A DNA stretch of 64,000 bases from Pseudomonas sp. LD120. Its GTDB lineage: Bacteria; Pseudomonadota; Gammaproteobacteria; Pseudomonadales; Pseudomonadaceae. Every line of letters starts with the position of its first letter. The stretch's first letter is position 1. The translations under genes were made by a program, and so were the position numbers. Below are positions 1 to 7,976 of this stretch, one piece after another. The stretch is from positions 2,542,001 to 2,606,000 of the forward strand of contig NZ_WVHL01000005.1 in the NCBI RefSeq assembly GCF_009861525.1, written 5' to 3'. Under the pieces are notes generated by a model, which worked only from the letters and a program-made list of their open reading frames with translations, was not told the origin of the DNA and did no database searches.

Positions 1-221
1 TCGAGCTGTTTTTTGAAGAAATCAGGCACGCTCTCGAAGATAACGAACAGGTCAAATTGTCCGGTTTCGGTAACTTCGATCTTCGGGATAAACGCCAGCG
101 TCCTGGCCGCAACCCGAAGACGGGTGAAGAAATTCCGATCACGGCCCGCCGTGTGGTCACCTTTCGTCCAGGGCAAAAGTTGAAGGCCCGAGTTGAGGCT
201 TATGCTGGAACCAAGTCATAA
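1..221 (+). CDS. ihfA: Integration host factor subunit alpha, C-terminal part
   Basis: The reading frame enters at base 3 ([11 protein letters not shown]...) and stops at TAA 219-221. It contains the DNA-binding beta-arm core of IHF-alpha: the GNF segment, [14 protein letters not shown] with the intercalating proline, and a [11 protein letters not shown] tail. IHF is a nucleoid heterodimer that bends DNA and assists sigma-54 promoters, such as the aco promoter at the right end of this window. Only about 73 codons are present because the window begins inside the gene. The stop overlaps the start of the MerR gene, so the two are co-transcribed. Identification is secure from sequence. Confidence 0.97.
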   Translation, partial: ELFFEEIRHALEDNEQVKLSGFGNFDLRDKRQRPGRNPKTGEEIPITARRVVTFRPGQKLKARVEAYAGTKS

Positions 222-558
222 CGACGAACTCCCGGTTATTCCAGGTAAACGCTACTTCACCATTGGTGAAGTCAGCGAGCTCTGTGCGGTGAAGCCGCAT
301 GTGCTGCGTTATTGGGAGCAGGAGTTTCCTCAACTCAACCCCGTCAAGCGTCGTGGAAATCGCCGGTATTATCAGCGCCAGGATGTGCTGATGATCCGGC
401 AGATTCGAGCGCTCCTTTATGATCAGGGATTCACCATCGGTGGAGCGCGTTTGCGCCTTTCCAGCGATGAGGCCAAAGACGATACAACCCAGTACAAGCA
501 ACTGATTCGTCAGATGATCTCTGAGCTGGAGGATGTGCTGGTAGTGCTCAAGAAATAA
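202..558 (+). CDS. MerR-family transcriptional regulator linked to ihfA
   Basis: 118-residue protein with an N-terminal winged-helix MerR domain: [21 protein letters not shown], then the [20 protein letters not shown] second helix pair. It lacks the Cys-rich metal loop of metal-responsive MerR proteins and has only a short C-terminal dimerisation helix. I start at ATG 202 rather than TTG 193 because homologues as I remember them begin [10 protein letters not shown]. The start lies inside ihfA, so the genes are translationally coupled. This ihfA-merR pair is a standard arrangement in Pseudomonas. Its regulon is not known to me. Confidence 0.9.
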   Translation: MLEPSHNDELPVIPGKRYFTIGEVSELCAVKPHVLRYWEQEFPQLNPVKRRGNRRYYQRQDVLMIRQIRALLYDQGFTIGGARLRLSSDEAKDDTTQYKQLIRQMISELEDVLVVLKK

Positions 559-575
559 ATCTCCATTTTAAATAC

Positions 576-604
576 TTCCACTTTTCAAAAGCTTGCGGTA
601 TATT
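576..604 (+). promoter_or_regulatory. Possible promoter of tRNA-Pro
   Basis: TATATT at 599-604 is a good -10 box about 43 bases before the tRNA. TTCCAC at 576-581 gives only a weak -35 at 17-bp spacing. The call rests on position and the -10 box alone. Confidence 0.35.
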
Positions 605-646
605 CCTCAACGTTTCCTGAGAAGTGAAACAGGTTTAACGCCTAGT

Positions 647-723
647 CGGGGCGTAGCGCAGTCCGGTAGCGCACTAGCATGGGGTGCTAGGGGTCGAGTG
701 TTCGAATCACTCCGTCCCGACCA
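647..723 (+). tRNA. tRNA-Pro (anticodon GGG)
   Basis: A 77-nt cloverleaf with a 7-bp acceptor stem (CGGGGCG pairing with CGTCCCG, one G-U), anticodon stem CTAGC/GCTAG around loop ATGGGGT (anticodon GGG, reading CCC/CCU), T-loop TTCGAAT and an encoded CCA end. It lies about 90 bases after the merR stop. tRNA genes at this site often serve as integration targets, and an integrase relic lies close downstream. Confidence 0.97.
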
Positions 724-739
724 TATTTTTCAATGACTT

Positions 740-767
740 AGCCCAATCTTCACAGGTTGGGCTTTTT
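740..767 (+). terminator. Rho-independent terminator after tRNA-Pro
   Basis: Stem AGCCCAA (740-746) pairs with TTGGGCT (757-763), followed by a T run, 17 bases after the tRNA CCA end. Confidence 0.85.
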
Positions 768-918
768 CATGTCTGGAGAATACTCCTACATTTCCCCCCC
801 CCATTGTTTTTCTTCGAGTTGCTGGCATACAGCTCTCTAATTAGGGGGGGCGGCTTGCTGTATTTCCTGCTCTTACTTCTGGCGGCTGTAAGCGTCTGCC
901 CAACTCACGTTGCGTAAG

Positions 919-2445
919 TCAGACAGATACCCACTGATGCGGCAGCAGTTGGTCGATCTCACTCGCCCGTTGCGTCGGCAACCGCGTCAGCACATCTTTG
1001 AGATAGGCATACGGATCGTGCCCATTCATGCGCGCCGACTGGATCAAGCTCATGATCGCCGCCGCCCGTTTGCCGCTGCGAAGCGATCCGGCAAACAACC
1101 AATTCGAACGGCCAAGCGCCCACGGTCTGATCTGGTTTTCGACTGGATTGTTGTCTATGGGGACAGCGCCATCATCCAGGTAGCGCGTCAGCGCGATCCA
1201 GCGTTTAAGGCTGTAATCCAAGGCTTTGGCCGTCGCTGACCCGTTGGGCACAAGATCGCGCTGGGTCAACATCCAGTCGTGCAGTGTTTTTGCCAGCGGC
1301 GCTGCTTTTTCTTGCCGTATTCGGCGGCGATCCTCATCGCTCATGTCCCGCGCTTGGCGTTCAACTTCGTACAGGCCACCAATCGAGTGCAGCGCCTGTT
1401 CGGCCAGCTGACTTTTATTCGCCACGTGCAGATCGAAAAACTTGCGGCGGGCGTGGGCCATGCAGCCGATTTCGATCATGCCTTTCTCGAAGCCAGCTTT
1501 GTAGCCAGCAAAGTCGTCGCACACCAGCTTGCCGTTCCATGAGCCGAGGAAGTTACGTGCATGCTCACCTGCCCGGCTCGGGCTGAAGTCATAGACCACG
1601 GCCTTGAGCACCGAAAACGGCGTGGTGCAGTAAGCCCATACATAAGAACGGTGAGTTTTCTTCTGTCCGGGCGCAAGCATCTGCACCGGCGTCTCGTCGG
1701 CATGGACGACTCGTTGGGCCAAAACGGCTTCTCGCAAGGCATCAACCAGCGCCTGAAGCTGCACACCGGTCTGTCCAACCCATTGAGCCAGTGTGGAGCG
1801 CGGGATCGCTAAACCGGCACGTCCGAAGATTTTCTCCTGCCGATACAACGGCAAGTGGTCAGCGAACTTCGCAACCATCACATGGGCCAGCAGACCTGCG
1901 GTTGGGATGCCTTTGTCGATCACTTGGGCCGGTACTGGTGCCTGGATCAGTGTTTCGCACTGACGGCAGGCCCATTTCCCACGCACATGCTGTTCGACGG
2001 TGAACACGCCTGGCGTGTAATCCAGTTTCTCGCTGACGTCCTCGCCGATGCGCTGAAGTTGGCAACCGCAAGTGCACTGAGTGTTTTCTGGTTCGTGATG
2101 AATGACGGTACGTGGAAACTGCGACGGCAGCGGCGCGCGCTTTGGCTTTTGGCGCGCTACTTCTGGAGCAGGAGTCGGAAGCAGTGCCGTCAGCTCGGCG
2201 TCGATAGCCTCAAGATCGGTGTTAAGAAGATCGTCGAGCAAGCTGCCTTGCTCAGGACTGATCTGCTCGCTGCGCTTGGCAAACCGGTGCCGCTTGAGGA
2301 TCGCGATCTCGTGGGTCAACTGTTCGATGATGGTTTGATCGCGGTGGTTCTTTCTGCCCATGGTGTCGACCTTCGACATCAACTGCGCAGCGAGTGCACG
2401 CAGTTGGTCGGGGGTCATGTGGTCGAGGTTTGGCATAGAAGTCAT
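919..2445 (-). CDS. tnpC: IS66 transposase (TnpC)
   Basis: 508-residue DDE transposase of the IS66 family, the enzyme that cuts and joins the element ends. In order: an N-terminal leucine-zipper-like helix, the KRHRFAKRSEQ segment, the zinc-finger IS66 segment (CTCGC...CRQC), then the catalytic core. Acidic residues are seen in HADETPVQM, VCDDFAGYKA and NPVENQIRP. Full family length, no frameshift. It is the last gene of the IS operon, ending 31 bases inside the left inverted repeat boundary. Confidence 0.97.
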   Translation of the reverse strand: MTSMPNLDHMTPDQLRALAAQLMSKVDTMGRKNHRDQTIIEQLTHEIAILKRHRFAKRSEQISPEQGSLLDDLLNTDLEAIDAELTALLPTPAPEVARQKPKRAPLPSQFPRTVIHHEPENTQCTCGCQLQRIGEDVSEKLDYTPGVFTVEQHVRGKWACRQCETLIQAPVPAQVIDKGIPTAGLLAHVMVAKFADHLPLYRQEKIFGRAGLAIPRSTLAQWVGQTGVQLQALVDALREAVLAQRVVHADETPVQMLAPGQKKTHRSYVWAYCTTPFSVLKAVVYDFSPSRAGEHARNFLGSWNGKLVCDDFAGYKAGFEKGMIEIGCMAHARRKFFDLHVANKSQLAEQALHSIGGLYEVERQARDMSDEDRRRIRQEKAAPLAKTLHDWMLTQRDLVPNGSATAKALDYSLKRWIALTRYLDDGAVPIDNNPVENQIRPWALGRSNWLFAGSLRSGKRAAAIMSLIQSARMNGHDPYAYLKDVLTRLPTQRASEIDQLLPHQWVSV

Positions 2446-2507
2446 GCCGTGGATTTTACCAAAGCCGACCGCGTGCGACAGCGTGTTCTGGGTTTAATTA
2501 CAGCTTT

Positions 2508-2843
2508 TTAAAGGATCGTGATTGCACCGCCAGCGCCAACGCGCTGCCAAGGCAAACCAAGTACCAAGGCCTGAAGTTGCTCACTATCCAGTTCCAACTC
2601 GCTGCCTTGTCGTATGCCTGGCCAGTGGAATTTTCCTTGGTTCAACCGCCGTGCCGCCAGCCAAACGCCGATTCCGTCATGCACGAGAACTTTCATACGA
2701 TTGGCCCGGCGATTGGCAAACAGATAAGCGCAGTGCGGCTTCGCCGCACCGAATACTGCGATCACTCTGGCCAGCGCAGTTTCGGTGCCGGCACGCATAT
2801 CCATGGGTTCGGTGGCGAGCCAGATGGCGTCAATGCGGATCAC
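2508..2843 (-). CDS. tnpB: IS66 accessory protein TnpB
   Basis: About 111 residues, matching the IS66 Orf2 family (IRIDAIWLATEPMDMRAG, then the YLFANRRANRMKVL core). The biological start is best taken as the GTG at 2841-2843, whose GTGA overlaps the TGA stop of tnpA, giving translational coupling. Upstream in-frame codons would only extend it into tnpA. It is needed for transposition in this family, though its exact role is unsettled. Confidence 0.93.
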   Translation of the reverse strand: MIRIDAIWLATEPMDMRAGTETALARVIAVFGAAKPHCAYLFANRRANRMKVLVHDGIGVWLAARRLNQGKFHWPGIRQGSELELDSEQLQALVLGLPWQRVGAGGAITIL

Positions 2844-3157
2844 TTGGCAAGCTCTCGGATAAATCGAGCGCACCCATCAGGATCGGACACTGGCCACTTC
2901 ACGGCGATGGCTTGTTCGCCAACGGGTATCTCGATGATCGCCAATGCCTCTGACGGCCGCTTAGGAGGAGCCTTCAACGGGACAAACGCAGGCAACGCGG
3001 GCACTGAGCTGTGCCGGTAAAGCGGCAGCCATTTACGAATGACGTTGGCGTTGATGCCGTGAGCGATGGCGACGCTTGAAACGGTGGCGCCGGGCTGAAG
3101 GCATTCCTGAACGACCTGGGCTTTGAACGGTTTGGGATAAGAGCTTCGTTGGCGCAT
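2840..3157 (-). CDS. tnpA: IS66 accessory protein TnpA
   Basis: 105 residues with an N-terminal helix-turn-helix of the transposase-8 type (KAQVVQECLQPGATVSSVAIAHGINANVIRKW, residues about 12-43). It is the first gene of the IS66 operon and overlaps tnpB by 4 bases. A perfect 21-bp inverted repeat lies just upstream of its start. Confidence 0.93.
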   Translation of the reverse strand: MRQRSSYPKPFKAQVVQECLQPGATVSSVAIAHGINANVIRKWLPLYRHSSVPALPAFVPLKAPPKRPSEALAIIEIPVGEQAIAVKWPVSDPDGCARFIRELAK

Positions 3158-3170
3158 GAAAATCCTGGCG

Positions 3171-3222
3171 ATTAAGGGCGATGGTGTCCGCTTAAAAATA
3201 CGCGGACACCATCGCCCTTAAT
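3171..3222. repeat. Perfect 21-bp inverted repeat upstream of IS66 tnpA
   Basis: Bases 3171-3191 and 3202-3222 are exact reverse complements around a 10-base AT-rich loop. The palindrome starts 13 bases upstream of the tnpA start and lies inside the element. It could form a strong hairpin in the tnpA leader or in read-through RNA entering the element, or it could be a protein site. Confidence 0.85.
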
Positions 3223-3337
3223 GCTGGAGTTTTGAAGGTGACTTGGCCAGACGCTTACTGGCGGCTGCTCCAGCAACCGGGAAAGTTGAGGGTCGACTCA
3301 CTGGGAAAAGCGGCCTCAAGGATTGGAAAATCGTTGT

Positions 3338-3592
3338 TTATCTTGATGGCCCTTTGCTCGAGGAGATGCTTCCGTTCTTGTGGCCGAGCAATGCCTTTCG
3401 ATCTTCCTCTGTCACACCTGCAGCGCGTAGCCTTCTCCCAGAGGTGTGCTTCAGGTCGTGAATGCGGATTCTGGCAAAGCCGTCATTCACCCGGGTTCTT
3501 GCTGTTTTGGTGACAAGCCACGTTGCAGGTAGCTGGCACCGATTGAGTGCCGCAGAGCCCTCGAAAGAGCCGTCGGCCTCGGTGTTTAGCGG
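3338..3592 (-). pseudogene. Tyrosine integrase relic (C-terminal fragment)
   Basis: On the minus strand, about 84 open codons between TGA at 3593-3595 and TAA at 3338-3340 include RIRIHDLKHTSGRRLRAAG followed by VTEEDRKALLGHKNGSI. This is the box II region of phage and island integrases (HxLRH-type motif and LGH). There is no start codon and the N-terminal two thirds are missing. The normal THYS stretch with the catalytic tyrosine is replaced by SSSKGPSR and a stop. With tRNA-Pro 2.6 kb away (about 250 bp before the IS inserted), this marks an old tRNA-targeted island that has been lost. Confidence 0.8.
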
Positions 3593-3670
3593 TCAGTTTG
3601 TAATCTCTTGCGAGGTCAGGTTGGTGCCAAGTCTGCAGCTAACTCACATTGGTCCCGGCAGGGCTCGCCG

Positions 3671-4312
3671 CTAAAGGTCTGCCGATGAGAAACCGTTGCG
3701 CTGAAAGAACCGCTCTAGCTCCCGTGGCTGGGGCTCGACGCCGGTGAAAATCTGCAGGTATTCGGGTATGTAGCGCATGCGCTGCGCCAGGGATTCCTGG
3801 GTGTTCATGCTGATGTAGCCGATCTGGGTCAGGTAGATCGAGCGCGCGCGGGTCACGGCGGCGTCATGGGCGAAACCGAAGCGGTCGAACATGCGTGCCA
3901 GGGCCTGCACCCGTAGGGCGTCGGCTTCGCGGATGTCCTGTGCCACCTCGGGGGATTGCAGGGCCCAGCTGCGCATCGCGAACTCGAATTGCGAATCGAA
4001 CAATTCGCTGTTCAGCCAGCAGTCGAAGACGTTGAGAATTGCCTCGGTGATGGATTCGGCGTAGGCCTCGGACTGGGCCACCAGGCTCAGGGTGTTCTTG
4101 TTCTTCCACAGGTTCACCAGGGCGTCGAGCAGGGCTTCGCGGTCCTGGAAATACCAGTAGAAGCTGGTACGCGACAGGTTGAGTTTTTTCGCCAGCGGCA
4201 TTACCCGCACGGCATCCACCCCCGATTCCTTGAGGCTCTCGTAGGCCGCGTTGAGCCAGCTCTCCAGAGAGCCGCGGCCGCCTGCTTCGGTACTGTTGCT
4301 GGTTGCTTTCAT
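3671..4312 (-). CDS. TetR-family regulator, divergent from the flavoprotein cluster
   Basis: 213 residues. The N-terminal HTH is clear: MPLAKKLNLSRTSFYWYF followed by QDREALLDALV, residues about 38-67. The C-terminal ligand domain resembles TetR proteins but I cannot name its effector. It is transcribed away from the oxidoreductase/ABC-transporter genes across a 127-bp intergenic region, the usual layout for a local repressor. I infer that it responds to the substrate or an intermediate of that cluster. Confidence 0.88.
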   Translation of the reverse strand: MKATSNSTEAGGRGSLESWLNAAYESLKESGVDAVRVMPLAKKLNLSRTSFYWYFQDREALLDALVNLWKNKNTLSLVAQSEAYAESITEAILNVFDCWLNSELFDSQFEFAMRSWALQSPEVAQDIREADALRVQALARMFDRFGFAHDAAVTRARSIYLTQIGYISMNTQESLAQRMRYIPEYLQIFTGVEPQPRELERFFQRNGFSSADL

Positions 4313-4375
4313 GGGGCGCTGTTTCCTTGTCCATTGGGCCTTGACGGCGGTGAATATACACCGCTGTCCATGTTA

Positions 4376-4405
4376 TTGACACTTGTGTACATTGAGGTCT
4401 ATCGT
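4376..4405 (+). promoter_or_regulatory. Candidate sigma-70 promoter of the flavoprotein cluster
   Basis: TTGACA (4376-4381) is an exact -35, and TATCGT (4400-4405) is a fair -10 at 18 bp. The start codon is at 4440. The -35 region is surrounded by partial inverted repeats (GTGAATATACAC upstream, TGTACA between the boxes) that could be a TetR operator. Confidence 0.45.
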
Positions 4406-4439
4406 CTGCCTTGCCTGATGACCTGTATGCGAGACCGAT

Positions 4440-6476
4440 ATGAAAAACGATCCGCTTCTTCAGCCTTATCGCCTCAAGCACCTGACGCTTCGCAACCGCA
4501 TTATCACCACCTCTCACGAGCCGGCGTACCCCGAAGAGGGCATGCCGAAGAAATTGTATCGGGCCTATCACGTCGAGCGCGCCAAGGCCGGCGTGGCCAT
4601 GACCATGACCGCAGGCTCGGCGGCGATCTCCCGCGACAGCCCCCCGGTGTTCAATAACATCCTGGCGTACAAGGACGAAGTGGTCGGCTGGATGAAAGAC
4701 CTCACCGACGAATGCCACGAGCATGGCGCGGCGGTGATGATCCAGCTCACGCACCTCGGACGCCGCACTCGCTGGGACAAGGGCGACTGGCTGCCGGTGG
4801 TGTCGCCTTCGCACAACCAGGAACCGGCCCACCGGGCCTTTCCCAAGAAGCTGGAGATCTGGGACATCGAACGCATCATCGGCGATTACGCCGACGCCGC
4901 CGAACGCATGCAGGCCGCTGGCCTGGATGGCATCGAGCTGCAAGCCTACGGCCATCTGATGGATCAGTTCTGGTCGCCGCTGACCAACGAGCTGGAGGGC
5001 GCCTATGGCGGTTCGCTGCACAACCGCCTGCGTTTTACCTTCGAGGTGCTGAGTGCCATCCGCTGGCGGGTGGGCCCGGAGTTCATCGTCGGTATTCGCT
5101 ACACCGGCGACGAGGTCCTGGCCGGCGGACTGGAGAAGGAGGAGGGGCTGCAGATCTCGCAGTTGCTCAAGGGCAGCGGCATGGTCGACTTCCTCAACGT
5201 GATTCGCGGCAATATCGCCACCGATGCCGGGCTGACCGACATCATCCCGATCCAGGGCATGCGCAACGCCCCGCACCTGGACTTTGCCGGGGAGATTCGC
5301 GCCCTGACCGGCTTCCCGACCTTCCATGCGGCGAAGATCCCGGACGTTGCCACCGCCCGCCACGCGATTGCCTCGGGCCTGGTGGACATGGTGGGCATGA
5401 CCCGCGCGCACATGACCGACCCGCACATCGTGCGCAAGATCATCGAGGGCCGCGAAGATCAAATCCGCCCCTGTGTCGGCGCCAATTACTGCCTGGACCG
5501 GATCTACAACGCCGGCGCCGCCTACTGCATTCACAACGCCGCCACCGGCCGTGAAACCAGCATGCCCCACGAGGTGCCCAAGGCCGCGCGCAAGCGCAAG
5601 GTCCTGATTATCGGCGCCGGCCCCGGCGGCCTGGAGGCGGCGCGGGTGGCCGGCGAGCGTGGGCATCAGGTGCTGGTGCTGGAGGTGGCCGACCAGCCCG
5701 GTGGGCAGGTGCGCCTGACCGCGCAGTCCGAGCGACGCAAGGAGATGATCAGCATCATCGATTGGCGCATGGCGCAATGCGAGCGCCTGGGCGTCAGGTT
5801 TCGCTTCAACACCTGGGCCGATGCGGCGATGGTTCTAGATGAACACCCCGACGTGGTGATCATTGCCACCGGCGGGTTGCCCCACACCGAAGTTCTGGCA
5901 CAGGGTAACCAGTGGCTGGTGTCGAGCTGGGACATCATTTCCGGCGACGTCAAGCCCGGACGCAATGTGCTGGTGTACGACGATGCCGGCGATCACGCGG
6001 GGTTGCAGGCCGCCGAGTTCATTGCTCGCAGTGGCGCCCGGACCGAAATCATGACCCCCGACCGCTCGTTCGCGCCGGAGGTGATGGGCATGAACCTGGT
6101 GCCCTACATGCGCTCGCTGCAACGGCTGGACACCACCTTTACCGTCACCTACCGGCTCAAGGCCGTGGAGCGCCAGGGCCAAGAGCTGCTGGCAACCATC
6201 GGCAGCGATTACAGCGACCTGGAGAAAACCCGGCGGGTGGACCAGATCGTGGTCAACCACGGCACCCGGCCCCTGGACGAGCTGTATTTCGAGCTCCAGC
6301 CCCTGGCCAGCAATGAAGGCGCCGTGGAGTACCAGGACCTGATTGCCGGCAACGCGCAACGGGTGGTGACCAACCCGGAAGGGCGTTTCCAGTTGTTCCG
6401 CATTGGCGATGCGGTGTCATCGCGCAATACCCATGCGGCGATCTACGACGCGTTGCGCCTGGTCAAGGACCTCTAG
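4440..6476 (+). CDS. OYE/trimethylamine-dehydrogenase-type flavoprotein oxidoreductase, probable N-demethylase
   Basis: 678 residues in the two-part layout of trimethylamine dehydrogenase, 2,4-dienoyl-CoA reductase, DgcA and StcD. Residues 1-370 are an FMN TIM barrel (LRNRIITTSHE, then QLTHLGRRT and LQAYGHLMDQFWSP). An Fe-S cysteine region follows at 345-363, then an FAD/NAD(P) Rossmann region with GAGPGG at 392-397. Close relatives demethylate dimethylglycine or N-methylproline. The Fe-S motif is CVGANYC...C: Cys345, Cys351 and Cys363 are present, but the second ligand of trimethylamine dehydrogenase is Ala348. It is the first gene of a cluster with an M24 enzyme and an ABC importer, so it probably acts on a methylated amino acid or betaine in the cytoplasm. 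The substrate is inference. Confidence 0.85.
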   Translation: MKNDPLLQPYRLKHLTLRNRIITTSHEPAYPEEGMPKKLYRAYHVERAKAGVAMTMTAGSAAISRDSPPVFNNILAYKDEVVGWMKDLTDECHEHGAAVMIQLTHLGRRTRWDKGDWLPVVSPSHNQEPAHRAFPKKLEIWDIERIIGDYADAAERMQAAGLDGIELQAYGHLMDQFWSPLTNELEGAYGGSLHNRLRFTFEVLSAIRWRVGPEFIVGIRYTGDEVLAGGLEKEEGLQISQLLKGSGMVDFLNVIRGNIATDAGLTDIIPIQGMRNAPHLDFAGEIRALTGFPTFHAAKIPDVATARHAIASGLVDMVGMTRAHMTDPHIVRKIIEGREDQIRPCVGANYCLDRIYNAGAAYCIHNAATGRETSMPHEVPKAARKRKVLIIGAGPGGLEAARVAGERGHQVLVLEVADQPGGQVRLTAQSERRKEMISIIDWRMAQCERLGVRFRFNTWADAAMVLDEHPDVVIIATGGLPHTEVLAQGNQWLVSSWDIISGDVKPGRNVLVYDDAGDHAGLQAAEFIARSGARTEIMTPDRSFAPEVMGMNLVPYMRSLQRLDTTFTVTYRLKAVERQGQELLATIGSDYSDLEKTRRVDQIVVNHGTRPLDELYFELQPLASNEGAVEYQDLIAGNAQRVVTNPEGRFQLFRIGDAVSSRNTHAAIYDALRLVKDL

Positions 6477-6611
6477 CGAGCGCCTGTTGCCGTGCCCTGA
6501 ACCCTAAGAAAAACAGCCGTCATCCGTTTCCCATGTCTTTAAGTCACTGCCCCGAACGTTGGCCCGATTGGTTTTGATGAACGTCAAACTCTTCCCCGCG
6601 GAGGTTGTTGC

Positions 6612-7919
6612 ATGCACACGGATACCGATTTCACTGAGCTGTTTGCTGCCGTCCCCCCCAGCCCGCTGCACTATCGCAGCGATTCCAGCGTTACCGGGCA
6701 TGCCCTGGCCCCGGTCGATCACGGCCTGCTGGCGGCCTATGCCGCGATTGACCGCCCGGCGCTGCGCCGGTACCGCCTGCAGCGCATCCGCCAGCAATTG
6801 CGCGAGCATGACTACGCCGGCGTGTTGCTGGCCGACCCGATCAATATCCGCTACGCCACCGACACCAATAACCTCGGCCTGTGGGTGATGCATTCCCCCA
6901 GCCGCTACGTGTTCGTGGCCACCGATGGCCCGGTGGTGCTGTTCGAGTTCAGCAGCAGCCGGCACAACAGCGAGCACATCGAAACCATCGACGAAATCCG
7001 TCTGGCGATCCCCTGGCTGTATTTCCTCGCCGGCCCCCGGGTCGAGGAAAAGGCCCAGCGCTGGGCCCGGGAAGTGGCCGATCTATTGGCCCAACATGGC
7101 GCCGGCAATCGACGCCTGGCGGTGGACCGCTGCGACCCCTGGGGCGCGGAAAAACTCAAGGCCAGTGGCATCGAACTGTTCGATGCCCAGCCGCTGATGG
7201 AGCAGGCGCGGCTGATCAAATCGGCGCAGGAGATTGCCAGTCATCGGGTGTCGATGGACGTGTGCGACCTGGCGATTGCACGCATGCGCGCCAGCCTGAA
7301 GCCGGGCATCACCGAGAACCAGCTGTGGAGCATCCTGCACGGGACCAACGTGGCCCAGGGCGGGGAGTGGGCCGAGAGCCGCCTGCTGAGCTCCGGGGCG
7401 CGCACCAATCCCTGGTTCCAGGACGCTTCGGACAAGGTCATCGCGGCCGGCGAGATGGTCTGCTTCGACACCGACATGGTCGGGCCGGGGGGCTATCTCT
7501 CGGACATCTCCCGCAGCTTCATCTGCCCCGGCAAGGCGCCGTCCGCCACCCAGCGCGACTTGCTGGAGATCGCTTCGCAGCAAATCCGCTTCAACCTCGA
7601 CCTGCTTCGCCCGGGGCTGTCGTTTCGCGAGTTCGCCGAGCGCTGCTGGCCGGTGCCCAAAGCGTTCGAGCACAACCGCTACATGATGATGCTGCACGGC
7701 GTCGGCCTGGTGGACGAGTACCCCAGCGTGGCCTACGCGGTGGACTTTGCCGAGTGGGGCTATGACGGCCACTTCCAGGAAAACATGGTGCTCTCGGTGG
7801 AAAGCTACATCGGTGAGCAGGGTGGCGGTGAAGGCGTGAAGCTCGAAGAGCAGGTGCTGATCACCGCCACTGGAGCCCACAAGCTCTCGCGTACCCCGTT
7901 AGTCGACGACGATCGATAA
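6612..7919 (+). CDS. M24-fold metalloenzyme, DddP/creatinase-like
   Basis: 435 residues with a creatinase-type N-domain and an M24 pita-bread catalytic domain. Metal ligands are visible: Asp286 and Asp288 (CFDTD), Asp298 (SDISRS), His362 (HGVGL), Glu397 (SVES) and Glu412 (LEEQV). The DTD form, Tyr357, His362 and Asp368 match, from memory, the iron ligands and Tyr366/His371/Asp377 of the DMSP lyase DddP, and DPINIRYATDTNN also resembles DddP. Alternatives are a creatinase-like amidinohydrolase or a prolidase-like enzyme. Start ATG 6612 follows GGAGG. It lies between the flavoprotein and the importer in one transcriptional direction. Fold certain; reaction unproven. Confidence 0.82.
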   Translation: MHTDTDFTELFAAVPPSPLHYRSDSSVTGHALAPVDHGLLAAYAAIDRPALRRYRLQRIRQQLREHDYAGVLLADPINIRYATDTNNLGLWVMHSPSRYVFVATDGPVVLFEFSSSRHNSEHIETIDEIRLAIPWLYFLAGPRVEEKAQRWAREVADLLAQHGAGNRRLAVDRCDPWGAEKLKASGIELFDAQPLMEQARLIKSAQEIASHRVSMDVCDLAIARMRASLKPGITENQLWSILHGTNVAQGGEWAESRLLSSGARTNPWFQDASDKVIAAGEMVCFDTDMVGPGGYLSDISRSFICPGKAPSATQRDLLEIASQQIRFNLDLLRPGLSFREFAERCWPVPKAFEHNRYMMMLHGVGLVDEYPSVAYAVDFAEWGYDGHFQENMVLSVESYIGEQGGGEGVKLEEQVLITATGAHKLSRTPLVDDDR

Positions 7920-7976
7920 CAGCGGTTGTTGCCTGTTTCTTGCAGGCATGGCGTCTACCCTGTCCGGAGAACAACC

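Larger units (their letters stand above)
888..3258 (-). mobile_element. Complete IS66-family insertion sequence
   Basis: The 2371-bp element is bounded by 24-bp terminal inverted repeats (888-911 and 3235-3258) that begin GTAAGCGTCTG and match at 21 of 24 positions. It is flanked by a perfect 8-bp direct repeat, TGGCGGCT, at 880-887 and 3259-3266, the target duplication size known for IS66. It carries the full tnpA, tnpB and tnpC set on the minus strand with no visible damage, so the insertion is probably recent. It sits between tRNA-Pro and an integrase relic. Confidence 0.96.

Noticed and set aside
684-917. Plus-strand open frame of 77 codons across tRNA-Pro and the IS66 boundary
   Set aside because: It begins inside the tRNA gene and runs through poly-C/poly-G tracts; no protein-like pattern.
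3864-5777. A 637-codon open frame on the minus strand
   Set aside because: Antisense to the flavoprotein and overlapping the TetR gene; no recognisable domain.
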